Origin: Thermodesulfobacteriota bacterium
Lineage (GTDB): Bacteria; Desulfobacterota; DSM-4660; Desulfatiglandales; Desulfatiglandaceae
DNA: 64,000 nucleotides
Direction of reading: 5' to 3'
Assembly: GCA_028278625.1 (NCBI GenBank)
Contig: JANQDY010000089.1
Span: 210,023-274,022 of the forward strand
Part shown: positions 1 to 8,328 of the stretch, one piece after another
Layout of the letters: the number at the start of each line of letters is the position of its first letter
Numbering within the stretch: the first letter of the stretch is position 1
Program-made: the position numbers and the translations under genes
Notes under the pieces: generated by a model
Seen by the model: only the letters and a program-made list of their open reading frames with translations
Told to the model about the DNA's origin: nothing
Database searches by the model: none

Positions 1-369
1 ACTCGAAAACATGGACGGGTCATCGGCGTTGACGATGACCATGCCCCCCTTTACGCCCACGTATGCCAGGGTCATTAAAGGGTCGGCAGCTACATTGAGG
101 CCGACAAGTTTCAGGGTGACCATTGTCCTGAGGCCGCTTACGGCTGCCGTTCCCCCCACCTCCATGGCGACTTTCTCATTGGTGGAGTACTCGAAGTAGA
201 GGTCGGTTTCCTTGCTGATGTCGAAAAATTGCTGGGGGATTTCTGAAGAAGGGGTCCCCGGATAGCAGCTTGAAAAGGACAATCCCGCCTCCAAGGCGCC
301 CCTGGCGATGGCTTCGTTGCCCAGAAGGAGCATCTCCTTTCCCGGCGCATCTGTCAATAATTTGTGCAT
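1..369 (-). CDS. iorA: Indolepyruvate ferredoxin oxidoreductase, alpha subunit (N-terminal part)
   Basis: This is the start of the alpha subunit of indolepyruvate:ferredoxin oxidoreductase, the cytoplasmic TPP- and ferredoxin-dependent enzyme that converts aryl-pyruvates from aromatic amino acids to aryl-acetyl-CoA in anaerobes. Only the first 123 residues are present; the gene continues beyond the left edge. Recognisable family segments are GNEAIARGALEAG near residue 18, CYPGTPSSEIPQ soon after, and EYSTNEKVAMEVGG, which belong to the pyruvate-oxidoreductase TPP-domain I. The ATG at 369 is preceded by GGGAG with a 6-nt spacer. The beta subunit would be expected outside the window. The family call is confident. 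Confidence 0.9.
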   Translation of the reverse strand, partial: MHKLLTDAPGKEMLLLGNEAIARGALEAGLSFSSCYPGTPSSEIPQQFFDISKETDLYFEYSTNEKVAMEVGGTAAVSGLRTMVTLKLVGLNVAADPLMTLAYVGVKGGMVIVNADDPSMFSS

Positions 370-462
370 TTTTTGTCTCCCATTATGCCACTTTAAAAGT
401 TTAAAAAAGGAATCCTTTTAAAAGTTGAATACAGGTCTTAGGTAATTAATAACCCGGATTCA

Positions 463-1188
463 TTAAAAATTTCTCTTTTCCAGGTATTCATTTGGGTCCT
501 CCATGAACTTTTTGTAGATGTTGTAGTGCTCCGTCTCCTTGTAGTTGATTTCCCGTACGGGAATGTGATCGAAACTTAAAATATGTGCTCCCGGGCATGC
601 CAGGAGAATGGGGGAGTGGGTGGCGATAATGAATTGCGCATGACCGGCTTCCCCCATCTCTCTCAGCACCTGTAGTAACTCTAATTGGCTCTTGGGCGAG
701 AGGGCCGTTTCCGGTTCGTCCAGAAAATAGAGTCCTTTTATCCGGTAACGCGCCTTGAACAGAGTCATGAGAGATTGCCCATGGGATTGAGTGACCAAAG
801 ATTTCCCCCCAAAATATTGAAGGGCCGAGGGGTCTACCCCTGCCCACTCATCCAAATATTGAGCAAAATCCCGGAATGTCTCCGACCCAAAAAAGGACCC
901 GGGAACTTTGCCGTCGCGCCATGCGATGTGGAGGAACATGTGGAGCGCTTTTTCATAAGGGTTCGGTTTCAAACGAATTTTTTCAATATTTTGCCATATG
1001 TGGATGCCGCATTTTTGACACAGGGCCTTGAGAAGCGTCGATTTTCCCGAACCATTTTCACCGACGAAAAATGTCACTGGCGAGGGAAATCCGATACTTT
1101 GGGTTTGACGGAAGAGCTCAAGGTTAAAGGGATAGTATTCCCGGGTAGGAAATTTTTCGGAAAGAAGCGTCAGTTTGCTGAGATGCAT
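463..1188 (-). CDS. AAA-family ATPase (COG3910-like predicted ATPase)
   Basis: A stand-alone ABC/SMC-type ATPase of about 241 residues. The N-terminal residues MHLSKLTLLSEKFPTREYYP resemble the start of small predicted ATPases of the COG3910 type. Walker A is GENGSGKST at about residues 43-51, an SHGQS signature-like segment follows, and Walker B is GLYFLDEPETAL; the closing part has the D-loop/H-loop style ATHSPILLACPGA. An upstream TTG at 1221 would extend the frame, but ATG 1188 has GGGAG eight bases before it and matches the family start. It lies between iorA and the MFS operon and is probably transcribed alone. The cellular role of this family is not established; no partner nuclease is adjacent. 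Confidence 0.85.
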   Translation of the reverse strand: MHLSKLTLLSEKFPTREYYPFNLELFRQTQSIGFPSPVTFFVGENGSGKSTLLKALCQKCGIHIWQNIEKIRLKPNPYEKALHMFLHIAWRDGKVPGSFFGSETFRDFAQYLDEWAGVDPSALQYFGGKSLVTQSHGQSLMTLFKARYRIKGLYFLDEPETALSPKSQLELLQVLREMGEAGHAQFIIATHSPILLACPGAHILSFDHIPVREINYKETEHYNIYKKFMEDPNEYLEKRNF

Positions 1189-1551
1189 CGGGATATCTCC
1201 CAAATCAGAAACTTCCAACACTTGGCTGGCAAGCTCCTAGGATTTTGACTCCTTGTCTGATTTCCGATTTATGATATTAAATTTTGAATTAATTATCGCT
1301 CTTTATAGCTGATTTCATGGAGACAGGTCAAGAAAAAACCGCCCTTTTCCGGATGGATGCTCTTGGAAATCCTGATGAGGATTCCTATATAATCAAGATA
1401 TTAACATTCAATAATGCGCCGGGCATGTCTCAGGGCGGATAGCGGATTATGGACCAATGCTTCTTGACAGGCTTTTCTGATTGGGAATGATTGCATTAAA
1501 TAGAAAATTAAATATGGGTGTATTGCTAGCCCTGCACAGCCTGATAAGAAT
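1189..1551. other. Intergenic region without a recognisable gene
   Basis: About 360 AT-rich bases between the ATPase gene and the last gene of the large minus-strand operon. No conserved coding frame, RNA gene or strong terminator was recognised. TATAAT-like and TTGACA-like strings occur on the plus strand but lead into antisense sequence, so they are not called as promoters. Confidence 0.5.
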
Positions 1552-2859
1552 TTAGGATGAGAATATTCTCAGGACGTCTCTCACACGCAAATCATCAATC
1601 CGCTCTATTCCTTTGATGATAAAGAAGAGTGCCATTAATATGCATAGAACAATAGCAAAAAATGCTCTGTAAATTGAAAGGCTGATGAGATCAAAAAAAC
1701 GTAACAGTGACAGTATGCCACCGCCCAAAACTGTTCCCGCCAATCCTGCCGCAGCTCCGGAAATTATCAGGTAAAACATGTTTGTTCCGACTCTTTCCGT
1801 CTCCGGTACCGCAATTAAGAAATAATGAGAGAGGGATGTGTTTATTCCGGAAAGCGCCATGCCGTTTATGAAAAAAATGGCCGCCTGATAGAATAGACAG
1901 AATTGCTGAGGTGAAATTACCCATAGAAATGCATTTATTACAAGTCCAATGCTGTAAAGTGTGAGCATGGGCTTGGGACCGACACGGCCGAGCATGACAA
2001 TATTAAATGAGGAAGCCACGATACCCCCAAAAAGCTGAATCAAGGCAAAAAGCAACGCTTTGTGATCTGATATAGCGTAACCATTCTTCAGGGCCACCAT
2101 GGAGAAGGGAATCATGAGCATATTTGCCGTTGTGGCGGCGGTCCATGAAAACAACAGTTTTCGGCATCGTACATCTCTCCACAAATAGGAAAAGGACTGA
2201 GAGACGGGCTTGCGAGCCGAGATCATCGGACCTTTCGTCTCAGGAACGTGATAAACAAGAATGGATGCGGCAATCCCAAATAGGCAGCCAATCAAGATAA
2301 TGAACTGGAAGGTTTGTGTGCTATCGGAGATTTTGAAGACAAGCATTATTAGGAGCAACGTTACAAAATAAAATATATTAAAATGCAGCCACATTTTTGA
2401 AAGAAAATGTCCGGAATTGGTTTTGCTTGTAATGTCTCCAATAAGTGGTGTGTTTGCCGTGAAACCGATACTGCGAAAAGCAAAAAAGAAAAAAGTGCTG
2501 AAAACCAGCAAATTCAGGCCAACCAGTTGATTGGACGCCCTAATGACCAAGGGTATCAAAGCCATTAATGCCGCAAAAATACTCCTGAGGAGCCAGCTCG
2601 TTCCAAAAGTGTGAGCAGTACCAAATTTGCCGATCATGCGTTTGCCGACAAACATCAACGGCATGGTCAAATACAGGAAGGAAGCCATCAGACCGAGCAG
2701 GAAGTCATTGGCGCCGATCTTTATGGCATATAGAATGAGTATGGTGTCGGAGAGACAGCAATAAGAGATAGTGTTTACCCTGACGAAACTCAAGAATCGG
2801 GATCTACCGATTTTCTGGATTTCCGGACGGAGTTTTGAGTTGTCGGTGTCTGGATCCAA
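1552..2859 (-). CDS. Major facilitator superfamily transporter
   Basis: A 435-residue integral membrane protein with about twelve hydrophobic segments separated by short loops, the size and layout of an MFS permease. After a short hydrophilic N-terminus (about 25 residues), hydrophobic helices begin near FLSFVRVNTISYCCL and end near YRAFFAIVLCILMALFFIIKG. A charged loop near the middle (YHVPETKGPMISARKP) separates the two six-helix halves. The frame opens with a TTG 12 nt after the Nudix stop, with no good ribosome site, so translational coupling is likely. It is the distal gene of the GntR-flanked beta-oxidation operon, which suggests substrate uptake or product export; this is inference from context. 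Substrate unknown. Confidence 0.8.
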   Translation of the reverse strand: MDPDTDNSKLRPEIQKIGRSRFLSFVRVNTISYCCLSDTILILYAIKIGANDFLLGLMASFLYLTMPLMFVGKRMIGKFGTAHTFGTSWLLRSIFAALMALIPLVIRASNQLVGLNLLVFSTFFFFAFRSIGFTANTPLIGDITSKTNSGHFLSKMWLHFNIFYFVTLLLIMLVFKISDSTQTFQFIILIGCLFGIAASILVYHVPETKGPMISARKPVSQSFSYLWRDVRCRKLLFSWTAATTANMLMIPFSMVALKNGYAISDHKALLFALIQLFGGIVASSFNIVMLGRVGPKPMLTLYSIGLVINAFLWVISPQQFCLFYQAAIFFINGMALSGINTSLSHYFLIAVPETERVGTNMFYLIISGAAAGLAGTVLGGGILSLLRFFDLISLSIYRAFFAIVLCILMALFFIIKGIERIDDLRVRDVLRIFSS

Positions 2860-2871
2860 ATCAATCGCTAT

Positions 2872-3369
2872 TTAGCCAGGGCTCACGCTTTTCGCTTTCC
2901 TTCTTTTCAACCAGTCTTCTACGGCATATCCGGTGCCGAAACGCCAAGGACGGAGCTTTTCAGGGTGAACGGGCTTTATTTCAGCAAGTTCTTCACCCAT
3001 GACGATTTCTCCTTCGGTTTTTACATGAAAAACCAACAGCAACTGGTTCATCTGGAAAAAGGAATAATAGCCGACGAAGTCCACAATTTTGCCATTCAGC
3101 CCAAGCTCTTCTGTGACTTCCCGGAGAATACCCGCTTCAGGGGTCTCTCCCTCCTCAAGGAACCCTGTGACAAGTCCGAATATTTTCTTCGGCCACTGTT
3201 TGTTGCGAACGAGAACAACGTTTCCGTTCAGTTCCACAATGGCTCCGATAACGGGTGTCGGATTGTTCCAGAACACGTAGTGACATGATTCGGATGGACA
3301 TTTCTTGCGTGGTTTGCCGTCAACATCGGCAATCACCAACTCATTTGCACACTGTGGGCAGTATTTCAT
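2872..3369 (-). CDS. Nudix hydrolase with N-terminal zinc ribbon
   Basis: A 165-residue Nudix hydrolase expected to cleave a nucleoside diphosphate linked to another group. Residues 4-29 hold two cysteine pairs (CPQC and CPSESC) that form a zinc ribbon as in NADH-pyrophosphatase-like and COG1051 proteins. The Nudix box is complete: GFLEEGETPEAGILREVTEELGL, with the REVTEE metal-binding helix. It sits between the second acyl-CoA dehydrogenase and the MFS gene in the same operon. Nudix enzymes acting on CoA, acyl-CoA or NAD(H) are known, and either substrate would fit an acyl-CoA operon; the zinc ribbon favours NAD-type substrates. The specific substrate is not determinable here. Confidence 0.88.
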   Translation of the reverse strand: MKYCPQCANELVIADVDGKPRKKCPSESCHYVFWNNPTPVIGAIVELNGNVVLVRNKQWPKKIFGLVTGFLEEGETPEAGILREVTEELGLNGKIVDFVGYYSFFQMNQLLLVFHVKTEGEIVMGEELAEIKPVHPEKLRPWRFGTGYAVEDWLKRRKAKSVSPG

Positions 3370-3420
3370 TGCCTCGTAAGTTTTATCTCCCTTTGGTTTT
3401 TGAGCCAGGTCGGCGGGGAT

Positions 3421-4542
3421 CTAATACCCTAGTTCCTGAGCCACTCTTTCTCTGTGAAAAACCGCATCCCCGAAAAGGGCGCCCAGACATTTGGCCCTTT
3501 TGAGATAGATGTGAAGCTCGTGCTCCCAGGAAAAACCGATGCCGCCCAATATTTGAAGCACTTCCTTGGTGACTTTTCCGTATACGTCGCTGGAAAAGGC
3601 TTTGGCAACGGATGCATTTAAAGCGGCTTCTTTTTCATCCTGATCTTGTGCCCATGCAGCATAATAAACCATGGATCGGGAACACTCAACCGCCATCAGC
3701 AGTTCAGCGCATTTATGTTTGATGGCTTGAAAGCTGCCGATCGCCTGGCCGAACTGAACCCTGGTTTTGGCGTACTCAACCCCTATGTCAAGGACCTTTC
3801 GCCCACCCCCCGTCATGTCCACGGCATAGGCCACATTGATCTTGCTGAGAAGCTGTCTGAGAAACGGGGCGGCTGCTCCGGCCTCTCCCAAAAGCGCATC
3901 CCCGGGGACTTGAACGTTATTGAAAACGATTTCATAAAGAGCCGTGGTTCTGTCCATGGTGGGGAGAAGACTTATTTCGATCCCCGGATCTTGTTTTTCA
4001 ACCAGAAAAAGCCCCGGCCCTTCCTCGGTTGCGGCGGTACAGATGACGAAATCCGCCAGGTCCGCGTCGGGCACAAAGATTTTTGTGCCGTTTAGGGTAA
4101 AGGTTTCTCCGCTATTATGGGCCGTAAGGGCTATATTTTCAAGGCTGTTCAGATCGCCCGGTTCGGCCCAGGCCAGTGTTCCTTTAAGCTCTCCCGTGGC
4201 CATTTTCGTGAGATAGGTCTCTTTCTGATGAGGACTTCCGGCCAATCGTACGGCTTCTCCCGCAAGCACAACCGACGATATGAACGGCCCCGGCATGGGG
4301 CCCTTGCCCATTTCTTCCAGGATAACGGAAAGCTCTACGAATCCCAGATCCAAACCGCCGTATTCCTCCGGGATTAGAACGGCCGTCCAACCCAACTCGC
4401 TGATTTTACGCCACATCTCCTTGGTGAAGGAGGTCTTGTTATCGACAAAGCGTTTGATGTAGTCAACGCTGCACTCTTTTTCAACGAAACGTTTCGCTGA
4501 TTCCCGCAGAATCTCCTGTTCCTGGCTGAAAGTGAAGTCCAT
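3421..4542 (-). CDS. Acyl-CoA dehydrogenase family protein (probable non-catalytic partner)
   Basis: A 373-residue acyl-CoA dehydrogenase fold protein: N-terminal helical domain (MDFTFSQEQEILRESAKRFV), beta domain (GTLAWAEPGDLNSLEN) and C-terminal helices (TRVQFGQAIGSFQAIKHKCAEL). The C-terminal end, ILGGIGFSWEHELHIYLKRAKC, has no xxEGTSEIQR segment, where most family members carry the catalytic glutamate and cofactor contacts. The neighbouring 411-residue paralogue does have it. Such pairs are known from alpha2-beta2 acyl-CoA dehydrogenases that act on steroid side chains and rings, in which one subunit supplies the base. The gene starts 17 nt after the stop of its partner, consistent with co-translation. 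The substrate is unknown. Confidence 0.88.
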   Translation of the reverse strand: MDFTFSQEQEILRESAKRFVEKECSVDYIKRFVDNKTSFTKEMWRKISELGWTAVLIPEEYGGLDLGFVELSVILEEMGKGPMPGPFISSVVLAGEAVRLAGSPHQKETYLTKMATGELKGTLAWAEPGDLNSLENIALTAHNSGETFTLNGTKIFVPDADLADFVICTAATEEGPGLFLVEKQDPGIEISLLPTMDRTTALYEIVFNNVQVPGDALLGEAGAAAPFLRQLLSKINVAYAVDMTGGGRKVLDIGVEYAKTRVQFGQAIGSFQAIKHKCAELLMAVECSRSMVYYAAWAQDQDEKEAALNASVAKAFSSDVYGKVTKEVLQILGGIGFSWEHELHIYLKRAKCLGALFGDAVFHRERVAQELGY

Positions 4543-4559
4543 ATGTCGAATATTCCCTC

Positions 4560-5795
4560 CTATTGTTTTTTTGCTGCCCTGGCCGAATCTTTGGGTAAGC
4601 CCAAAACCCGCTCGCCGATAATGTTTCTCTGGATTTCGGAAGTTCCCTGCTCAATGGTATTTCCTTTGGCCCGAAGGAAATGAAATCCAAATTTTCCGTT
4701 GTCGATGGTGTGTTTGCTGCCGGTGGTCAATTGGTGATAAGGGCCCAACATGTCTATTCCCACTTCCGTCATTCTCTGGTGGAGTTGGCTCCAAAACAGT
4801 TTTCCCACGGAGCCTTCCGGCCCGGGCATCTCCCCTTTGGCAAGTTTACTCATATTCCTGTATCCGTTACACCGCATGACCGACAGCTCAACATAGATTT
4901 GCGCGAGTTTCTGCCGAATTATAGGGTCTTTCGATGCGGTCCGTCCATTTAGCTTCAGTTTCCTTGCCAATGCCACCAGTTCATCATATTCCTTGAAAAA
5001 AGTGGGGACCATGGCCACCTCGCCCAGGTACCGTTCATGTCCCAATGTGGTCAGCGCCACTTTCCATCCATCCCCTTCATTACCGACCCGCATTTCCTCG
5101 GAGATTCTCACATCCTCGAAAAAAACTTCGTTGAATTCCGGATCCCCCGCGATGTTCATTATAGGCCGAACATCTATTCCGGGAAGTTTCATGTCCACCA
5201 GGAAGTAGCTCAGGCCCTTGTGTTTGACGACGGTTGGGTCCGTTCTGCAGACCAGTATGCACCAATCGGCGATTTGGGCAAAACTGCTCCAGATCTTTTG
5301 CCCGTTAATGACATATTCATTCCCTTCCTTGACGGCCCGGGTGCCGAGGTTTGCCAGGTCGGAGCCTGCGTTGGGTTCTGAAAATCCCTGGCTCCAGATA
5401 ATCTGACCGCTGAGGGTTTTGGGCAGAAATTTCTCCTTTTGCATCCGGTTTCCCCAGGCGAGGATGGTCGGAGCCGCCAGCCCCAGTGAGATCACGTGGC
5501 ATCCACCCATGGCATGGAAATAGACGGGTCCGGTTAACTCCGAAATAATGATGTTTTCCATGACGCTGCCCTCGGCACCCCCATACCTTTTTGGGAAACT
5601 GATCCCGGCATATCCCGCGTCAAAGAGGCTGGCCTGGAAACGTCTGTATTCCCCGGCCATCTCTTCCCAGGTGCTTGGCGCTTCATACCCGGGGCTGCCG
5701 AAACCCTCAGGGCCGTGTGAACTCAGCCATGTCTCGAATTTGTTCTTGAATGCCTGTTCCGATTCTGTATACCGAAAATCCATGCTTTTCTCCAA
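4560..5795 (-). CDS. Acyl-CoA dehydrogenase (probable catalytic subunit)
   Basis: A 411-residue FAD-dependent acyl-CoA dehydrogenase that would introduce a double bond alpha-beta to the thioester and pass electrons to electron-transferring flavoprotein. Visible family signatures are QGFSEPNAGSDLANLGTRA in the beta domain, YVINGQKIWSS, and the C-terminal GNTIEQGTSEIQRNIIGERVLG, which includes the region of the usual catalytic glutamate. It lies upstream of a shorter paralogue that lacks this last segment, and the two probably form a heterotetramer. ATG 5795 lies 36 nt after the stop of the SDR gene. Part of the GntR-flanked operon; steroid-like, cyclic or branched acyl-CoAs are plausible substrates by analogy only. 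Confidence 0.9.
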   Translation of the reverse strand: MEKSMDFRYTESEQAFKNKFETWLSSHGPEGFGSPGYEAPSTWEEMAGEYRRFQASLFDAGYAGISFPKRYGGAEGSVMENIIISELTGPVYFHAMGGCHVISLGLAAPTILAWGNRMQKEKFLPKTLSGQIIWSQGFSEPNAGSDLANLGTRAVKEGNEYVINGQKIWSSFAQIADWCILVCRTDPTVVKHKGLSYFLVDMKLPGIDVRPIMNIAGDPEFNEVFFEDVRISEEMRVGNEGDGWKVALTTLGHERYLGEVAMVPTFFKEYDELVALARKLKLNGRTASKDPIIRQKLAQIYVELSVMRCNGYRNMSKLAKGEMPGPEGSVGKLFWSQLHQRMTEVGIDMLGPYHQLTTGSKHTIDNGKFGFHFLRAKGNTIEQGTSEIQRNIIGERVLGLPKDSARAAKKQ

Positions 5796-5831
5796 GATGA
5801 TATTGAATGCGCTGATGTGGTTTTTCCTGCC

Positions 5832-6590
5832 TCAAGGGATCGTCAGGCCCCCATCAATGATCACATGCTCTCCAACCATATAATCTGCCAGGTCCGACGC
5901 CAGAAATGCCACAAGATTTGCAATTTCATCCGGGCCGGCAAAGCGTCTGATGGGTATCCCCTTGAGCATGTGGTCTCGATTACCGCCCCGAATGAACTGG
6001 TCAACCAATTCAGTGTCCACCGTGCCGGGCCCTACGGCATTGACGTTGATATTGTGCCTGATCCACTCAATGGCCACGGACCGGGTAAAATGGATAATGG
6101 CCGCTTTGCTGGCATGGTAGGCCGCGTTTTTCGGGCCGGCGATAACCCCTCCTGTGGAGGCCATGTTAATAATCTTTCCGTATCGTTGCGCTATCATATA
6201 TCGACCGGCTGACTGGGTGCACAAAAAGACCGCCTTAAGGTTGACGGCGATGACCTTGTCCCAGTCCTCTTCAGCCTGTTCCATCAAAGGCCCAGGCGCC
6301 ATGATTGCGGCATTGTTTACCAGGATATGCAGCCCGCCCAATCGGTCATGGGCCGAGGACATGAGCTCTTCAACGGAAACTTTTTTAGTAACGTCTGTTT
6401 GGACCGGGAGTGCGCGTCTTCCCAATGAACGTATTTGTCGGGCCACTTCCTCAAGCTGAGAACCGGTCCTGGCCCCAAGGGCAACATCGGCCCCCGCTTG
6501 GGCCAAAGCCATGGCCGTGGATTTTCCAATCCCTCTGCCTGCGCCGGTCACAACGGCCACCTTACCCGTTAGATCAATCTTAATGGCCAT
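5832..6590 (-). CDS. Short-chain dehydrogenase/reductase
   Basis: A 252-residue classical SDR. The nucleotide-binding TGAGRGIGKS lies near residue 15, the NNAAIMA motif near residue 88, the catalytic serine in MASTGGV and the Tyr-Lys pair in AYHASKA. The frame is open further upstream to 6659, but ATG 6590 has the strong ribosome site AAAGGAGG five bases before it and starts the standard SDR fold (MAIKIDLTGKVAVVTG), so it is preferred. Within the beta-oxidation operon it probably oxidises a hydroxyacyl-CoA or a ring hydroxyl. Two SDRs in tandem suggest two successive alcohol oxidations or two stereoisomers; this is inference. Confidence 0.9.
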   Translation of the reverse strand: MAIKIDLTGKVAVVTGAGRGIGKSTAMALAQAGADVALGARTGSQLEEVARQIRSLGRRALPVQTDVTKKVSVEELMSSAHDRLGGLHILVNNAAIMAPGPLMEQAEEDWDKVIAVNLKAVFLCTQSAGRYMIAQRYGKIINMASTGGVIAGPKNAAYHASKAAIIHFTRSVAIEWIRHNINVNAVGPGTVDTELVDQFIRGGNRDHMLKGIPIRRFAGPDEIANLVAFLASDLADYMVGEHVIIDGGLTIP

Positions 6591-6631
6591 ATTCCTCCTT
6601 TTGTTCTTTGGCGACGTACGGGCATTTCCGC

Positions 6632-7378
6632 CTAAGCCATAAACGATCCACCGTCGCAATTGATGGTCTGCCCGGTAATATAGGATGCCTCGTCCGAAGC
6701 GAGGAATACGGCGAGATGGGCCACCTCTTGGGGCTCGCCGAACCGCCCCAGGGGGATACCCGCCTTAAGCCGTTCCTGGCCTTGTTCCGGAACCGCCTTC
6801 AACATATCGGTCCAGATGGTCCCCGGTGAGATGCAATTACAGGTCACATTTTTTCGGCAAAGCTCTTTGGCCGCCGTACGGGTCATCGCCACAACACCCC
6901 CTTTTGAAGCAGCATAGTTTAACTGTCCCACGTTCCCGTATCTTGAGGTGGAACTTACGTTGATTATCGTTCCTTTCCCTTGTGAGCGCATGTATGTGGC
7001 GGCGGCCTGAACGCAGTTGAAGGTGCCTTTCAGGTTCACATCCATCACCTCTTCCCACTGTGTTTGGGTCATCTTATGCAGAATCGCGTCCCGGGTAATA
7101 GCGGCATTGTTTACGATCACATCCAGTGACCCAAATTCCTTTATGGTATCGTCAATCATTTTGCCGACAAAATCCCTGTTTACAATATCACCTACGGCCG
7201 GCAAGCACGCGCCATTCATTTGGCTCACCTTTGAACGCACCGCCTCTAGAGCACGCTCATCAACGTCGCACAGGGTGACCTTGGCGCCTTCTTCAATAAA
7301 CCGATAAACAATGGCTTCCCCGATCCCTCTTCCAGCGCCCGTCACTATGGCTACCTTATTTTCAAGTCTCATCGTCAT
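6632..7378 (-). CDS. Short-chain dehydrogenase/reductase, FabG-like
   Basis: A 248-residue SDR close to FabG/3-hydroxyacyl-CoA dehydrogenases: TGAGRGIGEA (dinucleotide binding), NNAAITRDAILHKM (typical of FabG-type proteins), VSSTSRYGN, the YAASKGG catalytic Tyr-x3-Lys, and the usual C-terminal ITGQTINCDGGSFMA. It would interconvert 3-hydroxyacyl- and 3-oxoacyl-thioesters in the cytoplasm; in this catabolic setting the oxidative direction is likely. It lies between the MaoC hydratase pair and the second SDR, with only 21 nt separating it from the upstream stop. The gene order hydratase then dehydrogenase follows the order of beta-oxidation steps. Confidence 0.92.
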   Translation of the reverse strand: MTMRLENKVAIVTGAGRGIGEAIVYRFIEEGAKVTLCDVDERALEAVRSKVSQMNGACLPAVGDIVNRDFVGKMIDDTIKEFGSLDVIVNNAAITRDAILHKMTQTQWEEVMDVNLKGTFNCVQAAATYMRSQGKGTIINVSSTSRYGNVGQLNYAASKGGVVAMTRTAAKELCRKNVTCNCISPGTIWTDMLKAVPEQGQERLKAGIPLGRFGEPQEVAHLAVFLASDEASYITGQTINCDGGSFMA

Positions 7379-7399
7379 CCTCCCGAAATTATTAAGAAG

Positions 7400-7831
7400 T
7401 TAGGTGTCCCTTTCCAGAAACACCTCGAACTGTCCGGAAACCTTCGTCTCATTGTCCTGGTTCTCAGCCACGATGTCGCAAAGGACAAAAGCCCTCTCAT
7501 CCGTTTTTCTCTTTTCCACGATATTGGCTCTAACAGTGATCACATCTCCGGGGTAGGTCATTCCCATAAACCGGACCTTAAATCGTTTCAGATCCCTTTT
7601 TTTTACCCATCCGGAGATGGCCTGTCCCATAAATCCCATGATGAGAATCCCTTGAGCGATGACCGATTTCATCCCTCCTTTTTGCGCCACACTGTCATCG
7701 GTATGCAGGGGGTTGAAATCGCCTGACGCCCCGGCATATCGAACAAGTTGGGTTTTGGCAATGGGATCCTTTGTTAAAGGCGGCAGCGAATCGCCCACTT
7801 CCATCAAATTGAAGTCAACATAATGTCCCAT
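7400..7831 (-). CDS. MaoC-like enoyl-CoA hydratase subunit with catalytic motif
   Basis: A 143-residue single hot-dog-fold protein of the MaoC family. It carries the hydratase-2 signature YAGASGDFNPLHTDD at about residues 32-46, including the Asp and His that activate water. It would hydrate an enoyl-CoA to the 3-hydroxyacyl-CoA. The neighbour directly upstream (149 residues) is a second hot-dog protein with a degenerate motif, so the active enzyme is probably a heteromer, as for ChsH1-ChsH2 in steroid degradation. The two genes are separated by 23 nt. Assignment to the family is firm; the substrate is unknown. Confidence 0.9.
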   Translation of the reverse strand: MGHYVDFNLMEVGDSLPPLTKDPIAKTQLVRYAGASGDFNPLHTDDSVAQKGGMKSVIAQGILIMGFMGQAISGWVKKRDLKRFKVRFMGMTYPGDVITVRANIVEKRKTDERAFVLCDIVAENQDNETKVSGQFEVFLERDT

Positions 7832-7854
7832 TATTTTTCACCTCTTCTTTCCGG

Positions 7855-8304
7855 TCATTTTCTTTCTATGATAAGGGATCTTGCCCTCAAGACTTCTTCC
7901 CCTTTTTGATTGGTAAAAAGCGTCCGAAGCGTGATCAGATATATGTCTCCCGATTTCGTCTGCTTGGGGACGATCGATTCGAAAACCATGTTGCATGTAA
8001 GCAAGTCCCCGGGGTAAATCTCCTGAAGGTACTCGTATTCCTCTTCCCCGTGCAGGACACTGTCCAGGGAAACGTCCAACGCTTCAAAGGCCTTTAAATA
8101 GGCACGCGTAAATTCCTGAAAGGCCAGGGTGATAAAGGTCGGGGGGCAAGGGGTGTCATGGTAGCCTTCCGAGCGGGCTGCTTCACTGTCCACGAAAATG
8201 GGGTTGTCGTCCCCAATGGCACGGACCAACTCCTTGATCTTCACCCTGTCCACCTCAAAGATGAAAGGCGGCAGGCCTGTTCCCACCTTTGAAATATCGG
8301 CCAT
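7855..8304 (-). CDS. MaoC/FAS1-like hot-dog protein lacking the catalytic histidine
   Basis: A 149-residue protein of the N-terminal MaoC dehydratase (FAS1-like) type. It starts with the helix-strand DISKVGTGLPPFIFEVDRVKIKE, and the motif corresponding to GDxNPLH reads AIGDDNPIFVD, so the catalytic histidine position is Phe. The segment TPCPPTFITLAFQEF is typical of this subgroup, where it lines the acyl pocket. It most likely partners the adjacent 143-residue MaoC protein and contributes substrate binding rather than catalysis. ATG 8304 is preceded by an AAGGAGGAAAGAGGTT-type leader. An alternative, independent dehydratase activity, seems unlikely without the histidine. Confidence 0.85.
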   Translation of the reverse strand: MADISKVGTGLPPFIFEVDRVKIKELVRAIGDDNPIFVDSEAARSEGYHDTPCPPTFITLAFQEFTRAYLKAFEALDVSLDSVLHGEEEYEYLQEIYPGDLLTCNMVFESIVPKQTKSGDIYLITLRTLFTNQKGEEVLRARSLIIERK

Positions 8305-8328
8305 AACCTCTTTCCTCCTTGCTCGATT

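Noticed and set aside
1300..1480. TATAAT- and TTGACA-like strings on the plus strand in the 1.2-1.5 kb gap
   Set aside because: They lead only into antisense sequence of the MFS gene, and spacers are poor.
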